Below are positions 43,014 to 52,125 of a stretch of DNA of 64,000 bases, piece after piece. A program made the translations under genes and the position numbers. The notes under the pieces are model-generated. The model made no database searches. It worked only from the letters and a program-made list of their open reading frames with translations, and was not told the DNA's origin. Numbering within the stretch: position 1 is the stretch's first letter; each line of letters opens with the position of its first letter. Origin of the DNA: Deltaproteobacteria bacterium (GTDB lineage: Bacteria; Myxococcota_A; Polyangia; Haliangiales; Haliangiaceae); contig JANXOM010000045.1 in the NCBI GenBank assembly GCA_025353585.1, positions 1 through 64,000 of the forward strand, read 5' to 3'.

Positions 43014-44483
43014 ATGACGAGTCTTCCTTCTCCATGGCGACGGCTGAGCGAATCGCGAGCGTTACCGCCGCTGATGATCGCAGTCTTCGTCGCGCTGATC
43101 GTGACGACGATCAATCGGTTCAGCGTCTGGATTGACGAAAGCGCGACGCTCGAGTTGGTCGGCCCAAATGGGTATGGCCAGATCCTCGCGCGTGTTCAGT
43201 ACGACTCGCACCCACCGCTTTGGTACCTCGTCCTCAAGCCGTGGCTTCAGGTGTTCGGGACAAACATCATCGCGGCGCGGTCGCAGTCGGCCGTGTTCAT
43301 GCTTGCGGCATTCGGCGTTTGGTATCACTTCGTCCGAACCCGATTCTCACGGCCGCTCGCGCTCCTTGTCTTGGCGCTGATGGTCACAAACCCGATGCTG
43401 CTGCACTACGCCGTCGAAGGGCGCATGTACGCGTTCGCGGTTCTGCTCACAGCGTTCAGTTGCGTTCTTCTGACGAGCACATGGAAACGCCGCTGGATCG
43501 CCTACTGGCTATGCGCGCTCGTCATGCTTTACACGCACTATTTTTTGTCATTTGTCGTTGCCGCAGAGTTCGTCTTTTTGTTGCTTCGACGCCGTGAGAT
43601 GGCGCGCTCGGTCCGATGGATTTTGATTTATGGCGCCTCGATCGTCGCGGTGTTTGCGCCCTGGCTTCCGCGCGCTGTCCACATCAGCTCTTCGGTTGTC
43701 ACCCATGGCTTCTGGATCCCGCCCGTGACGCCAAGCACGGTGTCGTCTTATGTTCTGCACACATTTCTCCACCGGCTCGATGCAGACTTGACGAGTTGGC
43801 CGCTGTTCCCGGGGCTCGTCTACTTGGTCGCCTGGGGGGCTGCGCTCTTGAGAGCGGGAAGGTCCAGAGGTGAGGCATACGCGTTGCTCTGGGCGATCGC
43901 GGGCGTTCCGTGGCTCTTTCTCTTGGCCTTATCGTGCAAGCCGCTCGTGCCGGTCTTTCACCCGAGGTACGTGATTTTTGGCTTGCCGGCCCTCATCACG
44001 CTCCTCGCCACAGGGGCGCGGCTGATTCATGGTCGCCTGGGAGCGGTCGTGATTGCGATGCTCGTGCTCGGGAACCTGGCTGGGGTGAGGCTGCTCCGCG
44101 ACCGTGGGTTCAACGATACGCGTGGGTACTGGGCGATGAAGAGCATCGCACGTGACATCGCGAAGCCAATCGACGGTGAGTTGCCGTACGTCGTTTCGGC
44201 ATGGCTGTTTCCGTTCTTAGACGCGCGCGCGACGCTCGGTGACGAGCAGCGCGTGGTCCAACTGCGAGACCACAAGCCGAGCGCGAAGACGATTCCGGAC
44301 GCGCTCTATTATGATCGCCCTGACTGGTACGTGATGTCGCTCTCCGAGATCAGCGCACGGCATGTGTGGTTTATCGAGGAGGCAACGGCTCCAGTGCACG
44401 ACGTGCCTGCGAACTGGACGCTGATCATCACGCATCGCCGAGGGTACGCGCGCTACCGCCTGTTCACGGTGACCGCGCCGTGA
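43014..44483 (+). CDS. GT-C type membrane glycosyltransferase (GT39/GT83-like)
   Basis: 489 residues, ~10 transmembrane helices. The first periplasmic loop has the GT-C hallmark acidic motif (FSVWIDESATLELVG) and the substrate-loop motif YDSHPPLWYLVLKPW, as in polyprenyl-phosphate-sugar mannosyl/arabinosyl transferases. It probably moves a sugar from a lipid-phosphate carrier to a glycan outside the membrane. Base composition is visibly lower in GC here, with codons such as TTT and TTG that neighbours avoid. It converges with the next gene and overlaps it by 20 bases. The ATG at 43014 is used; a GTG at 43008 is possible. Confidence 0.82.
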   Translation: MTSLPSPWRRLSESRALPPLMIAVFVALIVTTINRFSVWIDESATLELVGPNGYGQILARVQYDSHPPLWYLVLKPWLQVFGTNIIAARSQSAVFMLAAFGVWYHFVRTRFSRPLALLVLALMVTNPMLLHYAVEGRMYAFAVLLTAFSCVLLTSTWKRRWIAYWLCALVMLYTHYFLSFVVAAEFVFLLLRRREMARSVRWILIYGASIVAVFAPWLPRAVHISSSVVTHGFWIPPVTPSTVSSYVLHTFLHRLDADLTSWPLFPGLVYLVAWGAALLRAGRSRGEAYALLWAIAGVPWLFLLALSCKPLVPVFHPRYVIFGLPALITLLATGARLIHGRLGAVVIAMLVLGNLAGVRLLRDRGFNDTRGYWAMKSIARDIAKPIDGELPYVVSAWLFPFLDARATLGDEQRVVQLRDHKPSAKTIPDALYYDRPDWYVMSLSEISARHVWFIEEATAPVHDVPANWTLIITHRRGYARYRLFTVTAP

Positions 44484-46254
44484 TGGCGCGTCGTTGGCGT
44501 CCCATCGCGGTCAGATAGAAGAAGGCGCTGGCCCACAGCGCGAGCACGACGAACGATAGGGTCCGCAGCGCTGTCCATACTGGAGGCGGGCTCGTCTTAA
44601 ACGAAACGCTGTGCTCCCCCGTGGTGACGTGAACGACGAGACGGGTCTTGTCGACCCGGACCTGGTCATCACTAACGGATACGCCATCAATCTCGACGTC
44701 ATTCCATGGGAAGGCTTGGACGTTGGTGCCGATCCAGGTGTCCTGCAGCGCTGTGAAGTGGCGCGGCTGCGGAAGTCCGAACTCTTCCCCAGTACCAATG
44801 GGAATCGTCTCCTCCTGCACCAGCACACTCTCATTGACGGGGATCGAGCGATACAATGACGGCGTCGTGTAGTCCGCAACGCCGTAAAACTGCTTCGGTA
44901 ACTCGATCCACCCGCGGCGTTCCATGCGCGTCGTGCGCAGCTTTGTTGGGCCATCCACCTGCATCGTTTGCGATGCGTGCGACCACTTGATCAGTACGCC
45001 GACGCCTGACAACGTAATACAACCAATCAGGATGACGGCATTCGAGCGATGACCGCTCGCGCGCACATTGCTGGAACTTTTCTTCAAGAAGCCAAGGAGC
45101 ATGAACGCGGCGAGAAGGAGCCCGAGGTTGGAATAGGTCACCGCTCGATACGCGATCTGAATGAGTCGCGCAGCGTTAGGCAACAGGTTGTAGCTCGACC
45201 GGCTGAGCGACAGCCACGTGAAGAATGCAAACGCGAGCATACCGAATGAGATCGCACGCAAGCCGCCTCTGCGAGAGGTGCGGTTTTGTAACGCCACGAC
45301 CAGAAACCAGCCGAGCACGAGTGACAGGAGGGGGATATTCAGCTGGGCGTCGAGGTAGGGCGTCGAGAGGTCCGCGAGCGGCGCATCGCCGATACGATTG
45401 TCATAAGGCACGGGACAAAAGCGGACGCTCCAATGGTCGATAGACGCCGGGTAGAACCACGGCAACGTGCCACTATCGTTGATGTGCAGGTACTGCTTCA
45501 ACGAGCGGAGCGCGTAGATCCATGGGGCCAGGATCGTGATCGTCAGCGCGGCCGGCGCTAGCAGACTTCTCATGAGCGATACCCAGAACTGCCAATCTCG
45601 TCCTCGTTCTTCGTGGGCGGCAACCACAAGCAGGCCCAATACGGGCAAGGAGTAAAGAGCTGTGATGGGGTGAACTCCTGCCGTCATGGCAAGGAGCAAC
45701 CCGAAGCCAAAGGCCAGACGCGTTCGCTCTTCGGGCTTTGCGCAAATCAGCAAGAACCAGCTCGAGAGGACGCACGTCAGCAGCGCGGTGGCGATGTACT
45801 CGGTGATCGCGGACCGGTTGTAGAGATTGGTTAGGGGGTAGACTGCCCAGATGACGAGGCACGCAATCCCCCTCGCCATCCACAATTTGGTCTCTACGGC
45901 CTCGAGCGCCCTGATGAGGACGTGGAACTGCAGCAGCGTCACGCCGAAGACCATGAGACGTACGGCCACGCCGGGGTCGAGCCACGACGTGAGCAGGGCC
46001 AGCACGGGGTACAAAAGGGTGCCGTAGAAGACAGGGACCGCCATGCCCGCCTGCTGCGTTGAATTGATCACGACCGGCACGGTGCCGTGCTGCCGCAGAT
46101 ACTCCCCAGAGTAAGCCGCGAGCCACTCGTGGTTGTACCAATCAGTGCCGAAGTGCCCGTTCAACGGCCACAAACGAAGCAGCGGAAAAGCCACGGCCAC
46201 GACGGAAATGACCCACCCCCAGGACCGCAACCGTGCCGTCCCGGTGCCAGGCAT
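44464..46254 (-). CDS. Large polytopic membrane protein (PTPS-related/YfhO-like)
   Basis: 596 residues from the ATG at 46254 (MPGTGTARLRSWGWVIS); a start at 46347 is also in frame but adds an odd Cys-rich leader. There are about 10-12 transmembrane helices with a large first loop (FGTDWYNHEWLAAYSGEYLRQHGTVPVV), as in '6-pyruvoyl-tetrahydropterin synthase-related' and YfhO-type GT-C-fold proteins. A C-terminal beta-rich periplasmic domain (YTTPSLYRSIPVNESVLVQEETIPIG, VHVTTGEHSVSFKTSPPP) precedes a final helix. It is the only minus-strand gene in the sugar locus, with lower GC than its surroundings. Probably glycan modification; unproven. Confidence 0.72.
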   Translation of the reverse strand: MPGTGTARLRSWGWVISVVAVAFPLLRLWPLNGHFGTDWYNHEWLAAYSGEYLRQHGTVPVVINSTQQAGMAVPVFYGTLLYPVLALLTSWLDPGVAVRLMVFGVTLLQFHVLIRALEAVETKLWMARGIACLVIWAVYPLTNLYNRSAITEYIATALLTCVLSSWFLLICAKPEERTRLAFGFGLLLAMTAGVHPITALYSLPVLGLLVVAAHEERGRDWQFWVSLMRSLLAPAALTITILAPWIYALRSLKQYLHINDSGTLPWFYPASIDHWSVRFCPVPYDNRIGDAPLADLSTPYLDAQLNIPLLSLVLGWFLVVALQNRTSRRGGLRAISFGMLAFAFFTWLSLSRSSYNLLPNAARLIQIAYRAVTYSNLGLLLAAFMLLGFLKKSSSNVRASGHRSNAVILIGCITLSGVGVLIKWSHASQTMQVDGPTKLRTTRMERRGWIELPKQFYGVADYTTPSLYRSIPVNESVLVQEETIPIGTGEEFGLPQPRHFTALQDTWIGTNVQAFPWNDVEIDGVSVSDDQVRVDKTRLVVHVTTGEHSVSFKTSPPPVWTALRTLSFVVLALWASAFFYLTAMGRQRRAITARSP

Positions 46255-46358
46255 GCAGCCAACATCACACGATGATTCGGCGTCACACAAGGCGTCGGGG
46301 TTCAGGTCCGGCGCGCTTGACGGCGGTAGCACGGGCAGGGGATACACCGACCAGAAAG

Positions 46359-47345
46359 ATGCCTGGCGAGGACATCGACATCTCGCTTGTCGTCCCGGTC
46401 TACCGCGAAGAGACGAACATTCGTCCGTTCCTGGAGCGGGTCGAGCCGATGCTCGCTTCGATCAGCGAGAACTACGAGATCCTGTTCTGCCTCGACCCGT
46501 CGCCGGACAAGACCGAGGACGTGATCCAGGCCGAGATCATTCGCAACCCGCGGGTGAAGCTCGTGGTGTTCTCGCGACGGTTCGGACAGCCGGCGGCCAC
46601 GATCGCGGGCATCGAGATCTCGCGCGGCAAGACCTGCGCGGTCATCGACGTGGACCTGCAAGATCCGCCGGAGCTCATCCCGCAGATGTACGCGAAGATG
46701 GCCGACGGGTTCGACGTCGTCTACGCGAAGCGTAAGTCGAGCAAGAGCGAGACCATTCCGAAGCGGCTCATCGCGTGGGTTGGCTACGGCGTCATCAACC
46801 GCCTCAGCGACATCAAAATCCCGCGCAATACGGGTGACTTCCGGATCATGTCGCGGCGGGTATGCGACGAGATCTCTCGGCTCAACGAAGGCCACGGGTT
46901 CTTGCGCGGGCTTGTCGCGTTTGTCGGGTTCCCGCAGACGTTCATCGAGTACGACCGTGATGCGCGGCACTCTGGCGCAACGAATTACAACCGCTTCACC
47001 GGGTCGCTCAAGATCGGCCTGAACGGCATCATCAGCTTCGGCAGTCGCCCGCTGCAGATCATGTCGATCATCGGGTTCGCCGTTGCCGGGTTCAGCTTTC
47101 TGCTCGGCGCGTACTACGCGATCGGTAAGCTCGTTTTTGGCGTCAACTACAACGCCGGCCTGCCCACGACGGTGCTCGTGGTCACGTTCTTCTCGGGCGT
47201 CCAGCTGTTATCCCTCGGGCTCATGGGCGAGTACGTGGGGCGCATCTACGACGAAGTGAAGCGTCGGCCGAAGTACATCGTGCACAAGCACATCGATTCG
47301 GCGCTCCCGGCGGACCGAGCGCGGATCACGAAGGAGGCGGGCTAG
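46359..47345 (+). CDS. GT2 glycosyltransferase (DPM1/GtrB-like) with two C-terminal TM helices
   Basis: 328 residues. GT-A fold: SLVVPVYREETNIRPFLERV, donor motif CAVIDVDLQDPPELIPQM (DxD-type), SKSETIPKRLIAWVGYGVINRLSDIKIPRNTGDFRIMSRR. Two transmembrane helices follow (LQIMSIIGFAVAGFSFLLGAYYAIG, TTVLVVTFFSGVQLLSLGLMGEYVGRIYDEVKRRPKYIV). Such enzymes make polyprenyl-phosphate sugars for GT-C transferases, fitting the GT-C proteins nearby. The ATG at 46359 follows AGAAAG. Confidence 0.9.
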   Translation: MPGEDIDISLVVPVYREETNIRPFLERVEPMLASISENYEILFCLDPSPDKTEDVIQAEIIRNPRVKLVVFSRRFGQPAATIAGIEISRGKTCAVIDVDLQDPPELIPQMYAKMADGFDVVYAKRKSSKSETIPKRLIAWVGYGVINRLSDIKIPRNTGDFRIMSRRVCDEISRLNEGHGFLRGLVAFVGFPQTFIEYDRDARHSGATNYNRFTGSLKIGLNGIISFGSRPLQIMSIIGFAVAGFSFLLGAYYAIGKLVFGVNYNAGLPTTVLVVTFFSGVQLLSLGLMGEYVGRIYDEVKRRPKYIVHKHIDSALPADRARITKEAG

Positions 47346-48301
47346 TGCGCTACTTCATCACCGGCGCGGCCGGTTTCATCGGATCGAACCTCGCGGACCA
47401 GCTGCTGGCAGACGGGCACGAGGTCGTCGGATACGACAACCTGTCGAGCGGCCAAGAGAAGTTCATGGAGCCCGCGCGTGCCTCCGCGAAGTTCACCTTC
47501 GTGCGCGGCGACATCCTCGACGTCCCCGCCCTGACGGCAGCCATGAAGGGTGCGGACTTCGTATTCCACCTCGCCGCGAACGCCGACGTGCGCTTCGGGA
47601 CCGAGCACCCGAGCCGGGACCTCGAGCAAAACACCATCGGTACGTTCCGTGTGCTCGACGCCGCGCGCGTCAATGGCATCAAGAAGTTCGCGTTCTCGTC
47701 CACGGGCTCGGTTTACGGCGAGCCGAATGTCTTCCCGACACCGGAGAACGCTCCCTTCCCGGTGCAGACCTCGCTCTACGCCGCGGCGAAGTGCGCGGGC
47801 GAAGGTCTCATCTCTGCTTTCTGCGAAGGCTTCGGGATGCAGGCCTGGATCTTCCGCTTCGTGTCGATCCTTGGCGAGCGGTACTCGCACGGCCACGTCA
47901 TCGACTTCTACAAGCGTCTCCGCGCCGACCCGTCGTCGCTGCACATCCTGGGGGATGGCAAGCAGCGGAAGTCGTACCTCTACGTCGAGGATTGCGTCGC
48001 GGCGATCCTGGTCGCCACCACGCGCTCCGAGGCGAAGGTCAACATCTTCAATCTCGGCACCGACGAGTACGTCGAGGTCAACGATTCGGTTGGCTACATC
48101 ACCGACATGCTCGGCATCTCCCCGAAGCGAACCTACTCGGGCGGCGAACGCGGCTGGGTCGGCGACAGCCCGTTCATCCTCCTCGACTGCTCGCGCGTCC
48201 GCGCGCTGGGCTGGAAGCCGAAGCTCACCATCCGCGAGGGCATCGTCAATACGCTGCGCTACCTCCAGGATAACCCGTGGCTCCTCGACGCCCGGACCTG
48301 A
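47345..48301 (+). CDS. NAD-dependent nucleotide-sugar epimerase/dehydratase
   Basis: 318 residues, GTG start sharing one base with the previous stop. Extended SDR: NAD motif ITGAAGFIGSNLADQLL, HLAANADVRFG, catalytic SSTGSVYGEPN and Y-x-x-x-K in SLYAAAKCAGE, then RFVSILGERYSHGHVIDFYKRL and LYVEDCVAAI. Closest in pattern to UDP-glucose/GDP-sugar 4-epimerases. In this operon it may act on the GDP-heptose made by the downstream genes, but the substrate cannot be read from sequence. Confidence 0.88.
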   Translation: MRYFITGAAGFIGSNLADQLLADGHEVVGYDNLSSGQEKFMEPARASAKFTFVRGDILDVPALTAAMKGADFVFHLAANADVRFGTEHPSRDLEQNTIGTFRVLDAARVNGIKKFAFSSTGSVYGEPNVFPTPENAPFPVQTSLYAAAKCAGEGLISAFCEGFGMQAWIFRFVSILGERYSHGHVIDFYKRLRADPSSLHILGDGKQRKSYLYVEDCVAAILVATTRSEAKVNIFNLGTDEYVEVNDSVGYITDMLGISPKRTYSGGERGWVGDSPFILLDCSRVRALGWKPKLTIREGIVNTLRYLQDNPWLLDART

Positions 48302-48335
48302 GCGCGGACCGCGGCAAGACCTGGGGAGATCGCAC

Positions 48336-49325
48336 ATGAACGTCGGCATCGTCGGCTGCGGGCTGATCGGCAAGAAGCGCGCGGACTCGTTCGGCGCGGC
48401 GGCCACGCTCGTCGCGTGCGCGGACAAGACGCTCGACCGGGCCACGGCGCTCGCCGGCAAGTGGAAGGCGCGGGCCAGCGCGGACTGGGAGTCCGTCGTC
48501 GCCGCGCCGGACGTGGACATGGTCATCGTGGCCACGCCGCATGACTCGCTCGCCGCGATCACGCTGGCCGCCGTCCGCGCCGGCAAGCACGTGCTCGTGG
48601 AGAAGCCCGCCGCGCGCAGCGCCAACGAGCTCGCGCCGGTCGCGGCCGAGGCGAAGAAGACGGGCGCGCTCGTGCGGGTCGGCTTCAACCATCGCTTCCA
48701 CCGCGCGTTCCGCAAGGCGCGCGAGCTCGTGGACGCCGGCGCGCTCGGCCCGCTGATGTTCGTGCGCGCGCGGTACGGCCACGGCGGCCGCGTCGGCATG
48801 GAGAAGGAGTGGCGGTCGAACGTCGCCCTGTCCGGCGGCGGCGAGCTCATCGACCAGGGCGTGCACCTGATCGACCTGGCGCGCTGGTTCCTCGGCGACT
48901 TCACGCAGGTCGACGGCACCGCGCAGACCTACTTCTGGGACCAGCCCGTCGACGACAACGCGTTCCTCATGCTGCGCACGGCCACGCAGCAGGTGGCGTG
49001 GCTCCACGCGAGCACCACCGAGTGGAAGAACACGTTCTCGATGGAGATCTACGGCAAGGTCGGCAAGCTGCACATCGACGGCCTCGGCGGCAGCTACGGC
49101 ACCGAGAAGCTCACGCTCTATCAGATGACGCCGGAGATGGGCCCGCCGCCGACCACCACGTGGGAATACCCGATGGCGGACGACTCGTGGACCGCCGAGC
49201 TGCACGCGGTCCTCGAGGACATTCGCCTGCAGCGCCAGCCGTCGCCGAACCTGGATGACGCCGTCGCGGCGCTGCGCGTCGTCGAGTCGATCTACAAGGA
49301 GTCGGGCCATGCTCATCACCCGTAG
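48336..49325 (+). CDS. Gfo/Idh/MocA-family sugar oxidoreductase
   Basis: 329 residues, ATG at 48336 behind a strong GGGGAG site. N-terminal Rossmann domain (VGIVGCGLIGKKRADSF), the family's EKP motif (HVLVEKPAARSANEL), and the C-terminal domain with GGGELIDQGVHLIDLARWFLGDF. Members oxidise or reduce a hydroxyl of nucleotide sugars or inositols with NAD(P). It overlaps the heptose kinase gene by 17 bases, so it is likely part of making or modifying GDP-heptose. Confidence 0.9.
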   Translation: MNVGIVGCGLIGKKRADSFGAAATLVACADKTLDRATALAGKWKARASADWESVVAAPDVDMVIVATPHDSLAAITLAAVRAGKHVLVEKPAARSANELAPVAAEAKKTGALVRVGFNHRFHRAFRKARELVDAGALGPLMFVRARYGHGGRVGMEKEWRSNVALSGGGELIDQGVHLIDLARWFLGDFTQVDGTAQTYFWDQPVDDNAFLMLRTATQQVAWLHASTTEWKNTFSMEIYGKVGKLHIDGLGGSYGTEKLTLYQMTPEMGPPPTTTWEYPMADDSWTAELHAVLEDIRLQRQPSPNLDDAVAALRVVESIYKESGHAHHP

Positions 49326-50289
49326 CCCCCTGCGCATCTCCCTCGGCGGCGGCGGCACCGATCTGCCGTCGTACTACCAGGAGCACGGCGGCTTCCTGAT
49401 CTCGGCCGCGATCGACAAGTACGTGTGGGTGACCGTCACGCGCCCGTTCATGGAGGGCATCATCCTCAAGTACTCGAAGATCGAGCACGCCCACACGATC
49501 GAGGCCGTGGAGCACCCGATCATCCGCGAAGCCCTCCTCATGATGGGCGTCACCGAGCCGCAGCTCGAGATCACCACGCTCGCCGACATCCCGGCCGGCA
49601 CGGGGCTCGGCTCGTCGGGCAGCTTCACGACGGCGCTCCTCAAGGCGCTCTACAGCCACGAGCGGCGGATGCTGATGCCCGAGGAGGTCGCGCGCCTCGC
49701 GTGCGAGCTCGAGATCGATCGCCTCGGCCGCCACGTCGGCAAGCAGGACCAGTACATCGCCGCGTACGGCGGCATCACCTGCTTCGATTTTCACCGGGAC
49801 GGCACCGTCCACGCCGAGCCGCTGGCCGTGTCGCAGGAGACGATCTTCGACCTCGAGGACAACCTCCTCCTGTTCTTCACGGGCTACTCGCGCAGCGCGA
49901 GCGACATCCTCGAGGACCAGAACAAGCGCACGCAGAAGGCCGACCCGTCCATGGTCGACAACTTGCACTACGTCAAGGAGCTCGGCCGCCGCAGCCGCGT
50001 CGCGCTCGAGTCGGGCCGCGCGGATCAGTTCGGCGAGATCATGCACGAGCACTGGGAGCACAAGCGCAAGCGCTCCACCGGCATGAGCAACGGCCAGATC
50101 GACGAGTGGTACGCGCTCGGGCGGGCGAACGGCGCCGTCGGCGGCAAGCTCGTCGGCGCGGGCGGCGGCGGCTTCCTGCTGTTCTACGCGAGCGAGCGCC
50201 GCAAGCTGCGCGCCGCGATGGCGAGCGCGGGCTTGAAAGAGGTGCGCTTCCGCTTCGAGTTCGAGGGCACGCGGGTGGTCGTGGCGTGA
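49309..50289 (+). CDS. hddA: D-glycero-alpha-D-manno-heptose 7-phosphate kinase (GHMP family)
   Basis: 326 residues. GHMP motifs: SPLRISLGGGGTDLPSYY at the start, ATP-binding PAGTGLGSSGSFTTALLKAL, and the C-terminal GAVGGKLVGAGGGGFLLFY. The pattern, with KQDQYIAAYGGITCFDFH, is typical of HddA-type kinases that phosphorylate the anomeric carbon to give heptose 1,7-bisphosphate. The assignment is strengthened by gmhA, gmhB and a nucleotidyltransferase in the same operon. Its stop overlaps the GTG of hddC. Confidence 0.92.
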   Translation: MLITRSPLRISLGGGGTDLPSYYQEHGGFLISAAIDKYVWVTVTRPFMEGIILKYSKIEHAHTIEAVEHPIIREALLMMGVTEPQLEITTLADIPAGTGLGSSGSFTTALLKALYSHERRMLMPEEVARLACELEIDRLGRHVGKQDQYIAAYGGITCFDFHRDGTVHAEPLAVSQETIFDLEDNLLLFFTGYSRSASDILEDQNKRTQKADPSMVDNLHYVKELGRRSRVALESGRADQFGEIMHEHWEHKRKRSTGMSNGQIDEWYALGRANGAVGGKLVGAGGGGFLLFYASERRKLRAAMASAGLKEVRFRFEFEGTRVVVA

Positions 50290-50993
50290 CGCTGCCGGTC
50301 GCGATCCTCGCCGGTGGTCTCGCGACCCGCCTGGGCTCCGTCACGGAGAAGCTCCCCAAGGCGCTGATCGACGTCGCGGGCAAGCCGTTCGTGGTGCACC
50401 AGCTCGAGGTCCTGCGCGCCCACGGCGTGCACCGCGTGGTGATGTGCGTCGCCCACCTCGACCACCAGATCCAGGCCGTCCTCGGCGACGGCGCGGCGTT
50501 CGGGCTCGACATCGCGTACTCGCACGACGGGGACACGCTCCTCGGCACGGGCGGGGCGCTGCGGCGCGCGCTGCCGCTCCTCGGCGACGCGTTCCTGACG
50601 CTCTACGGCGACTCGTACCTCGCGTGCGACTACGAGGGCATCGCGGGCGAGTTCCTCGCGAGCGGCAAGGCCGCGCTCATGACCGTCTACAAGAACGACG
50701 GCCAGTACGACGCGAGCAACGTCGACTTCCGCGACGGGACGCTGCTCCGCTACGACAAGACGGACAAGACGGGTGCGATGACGCACATCGACTGGGGGCT
50801 CGGGGCGTTCCGGGCCTCGGCGTTTTCCGGATACCCGCTCGCCGAGCGGCTGGATCTCGCGACGGTCTATCAAGACCTGCTCGCGCGCGGCGAGGTGCTG
50901 GGGTACGAAGTAACCGAACGATTCTACGAGATCGGCTCGTTCGCCGGCCTCGAGGAGACGCGGGCCCTGCTCGCATCGAAGGAGACGTCATGA
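50286..50993 (+). CDS. hddC: Heptose 1-phosphate guanylyltransferase-like nucleotidyltransferase
   Basis: 235 residues, GTG start. Nucleotidyltransferase signature LAGGLATRLGSVTEKLPKALIDVAGKPF, metal-binding LYGDSY and LGTGGALRRALP. The size and short form match HddC, which joins GTP and D-glycero-alpha-D-manno-heptose 1-phosphate to give GDP-heptose. RfbA/RmlA-like enzymes share the motifs, so the sugar is inferred from the neighbours. GTGA and ATGA overlaps link it to hddA and gmhA. Confidence 0.87.
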   Translation: MTLPVAILAGGLATRLGSVTEKLPKALIDVAGKPFVVHQLEVLRAHGVHRVVMCVAHLDHQIQAVLGDGAAFGLDIAYSHDGDTLLGTGGALRRALPLLGDAFLTLYGDSYLACDYEGIAGEFLASGKAALMTVYKNDGQYDASNVDFRDGTLLRYDKTDKTGAMTHIDWGLGAFRASAFSGYPLAERLDLATVYQDLLARGEVLGYEVTERFYEIGSFAGLEETRALLASKETS

Positions 50994-51592
50994 GCACCTA
51001 CGCCCGCCAGCACCTCGACGAAGCCAAGCGCATCATCGACGCGATCGACCACGACGCCGTGGAGAAGACGGCCGAGATCCTCGCCGCCACGCGCGCCCGC
51101 GGGGGCCGCCTGTTCTTCCTCGGCGTCGGCGGCAGCGCGGCGAACTGCTCGCACGCGGTCAACGACTTCCGCAAGATCGCCGGCTTCGAGGCCTACGCCC
51201 CCACGGACAACGTGTCCGAGCTCACGGCGCGCACGAACGACGAGGGCTGGGCCACCGTGTTCAGCGAGTGGCTCAAGGGCAGCCGCGTCCGCAAGGAAGA
51301 CTGCATCTTCATCTTCTCGGTCGGCGGCGGGAACCTCGAGAAGAACATCTCCCCGAACCTCGTCTCGGCGCTGAAGGTGGCGAAGGAGGTCGGCGCGAGC
51401 GTGGTCGGCGTCGTGGGGCGTGACGGCGGTTACACCAAGCAGGTGGCCGATGCGTGCGTGCTCATCCCGACGGTGAACGACGGCAACATCACGCCCCACG
51501 CCGAGGCGTTCCAGGCCGTGATCTGGCACCTCCTGGTGTCGCACCCGATCCTGAAGAAGGTCGAGACGAAGTGGGAGTCCACGGGGAAGTGA
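50990..51592 (+). CDS. gmhA: Sedoheptulose 7-phosphate isomerase (SIS domain)
   Basis: 200 residues. SIS fold with FFLGVGGSAANCSHAVNDFRK (matching the GNGGSA-type phosphosugar loop of GmhA), FIFSVGGGNLEKNISPNLVSALKVAKEVGA and the C-terminal TPHAEAFQAVIWHLL with the catalytic-type His-Glu. It converts sedoheptulose 7-phosphate to D-glycero-D-manno-heptose 7-phosphate, the first committed heptose step. It overlaps hddC and gmhB by four bases each. Confidence 0.88.
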   Translation: MSTYARQHLDEAKRIIDAIDHDAVEKTAEILAATRARGGRLFFLGVGGSAANCSHAVNDFRKIAGFEAYAPTDNVSELTARTNDEGWATVFSEWLKGSRVRKEDCIFIFSVGGGNLEKNISPNLVSALKVAKEVGASVVGVVGRDGGYTKQVADACVLIPTVNDGNITPHAEAFQAVIWHLLVSHPILKKVETKWESTGK

Positions 51593-52125
51593 GCGGACGC
51601 GCGGTCTTCCTCGATCGCGACGGCGTCTTGAACGCGTCGGTCGTGCGCGCGGGGAAGCCGTATCCGCCCGCCCGCGCGGCGGAGCTCGAGATCCTGCCCG
51701 GCGTGGCCGCGGCGCTCGCGGGGCTCAAGGCGGCCGGGTTCCGGCTGCTCGTGGTGACGAACCAGCCCGACGTGGGGCGGGGCACCCAGACCCGCGCCGA
51801 GGTCGACGCCATCCACGCGCGCATGCGGGCCGAGCTGCCGGCGCTGGACGCGATCTACAGCTGCTTCCACGATGACGTGGATCACTGTGCGTGCCGCAAG
51901 CCCCGGCCGGGGATGATCCTGGACGCCGCGCGCGAGTGGGATGTCGATCCCCGCGCGAGCTATATGGTCGGGGACCGCTGGCGTGATACCGATGCCGGCG
52001 CCGCCGCGGGCTGCAAGACTGTCTTCATCGATCGCAAGTACGACGAACGCCAACCGCAGGCGGTCGATGCGACGGTGACCTCGCTGGCGGACGCGGCCGC
52101 CTGGATCCTGGGAGTAACCTCATGA
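51589..52125 (+). CDS. gmhB: D-glycero-D-manno-heptose 1,7-bisphosphate phosphatase (HAD)
   Basis: 178 residues, GTG start inside the gmhA stop. HAD motif I is FLDRDGVLN (D9 nucleophile, D11), motif II VVTNQPDVGRG, zinc loop CFHDDVDHCACRKPRPG typical of GmhB/histidinol-phosphatase enzymes, and motif IV MVGDRWRDTDAG. It removes the 7-phosphate to give heptose 1-phosphate for HddC. The GMP-linked alpha pathway is implied by pairing with hddA/hddC rather than the bifunctional HldE. Confidence 0.92.
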   Translation: MSGRAVFLDRDGVLNASVVRAGKPYPPARAAELEILPGVAAALAGLKAAGFRLLVVTNQPDVGRGTQTRAEVDAIHARMRAELPALDAIYSCFHDDVDHCACRKPRPGMILDAAREWDVDPRASYMVGDRWRDTDAGAAAGCKTVFIDRKYDERQPQAVDATVTSLADAAAWILGVTS

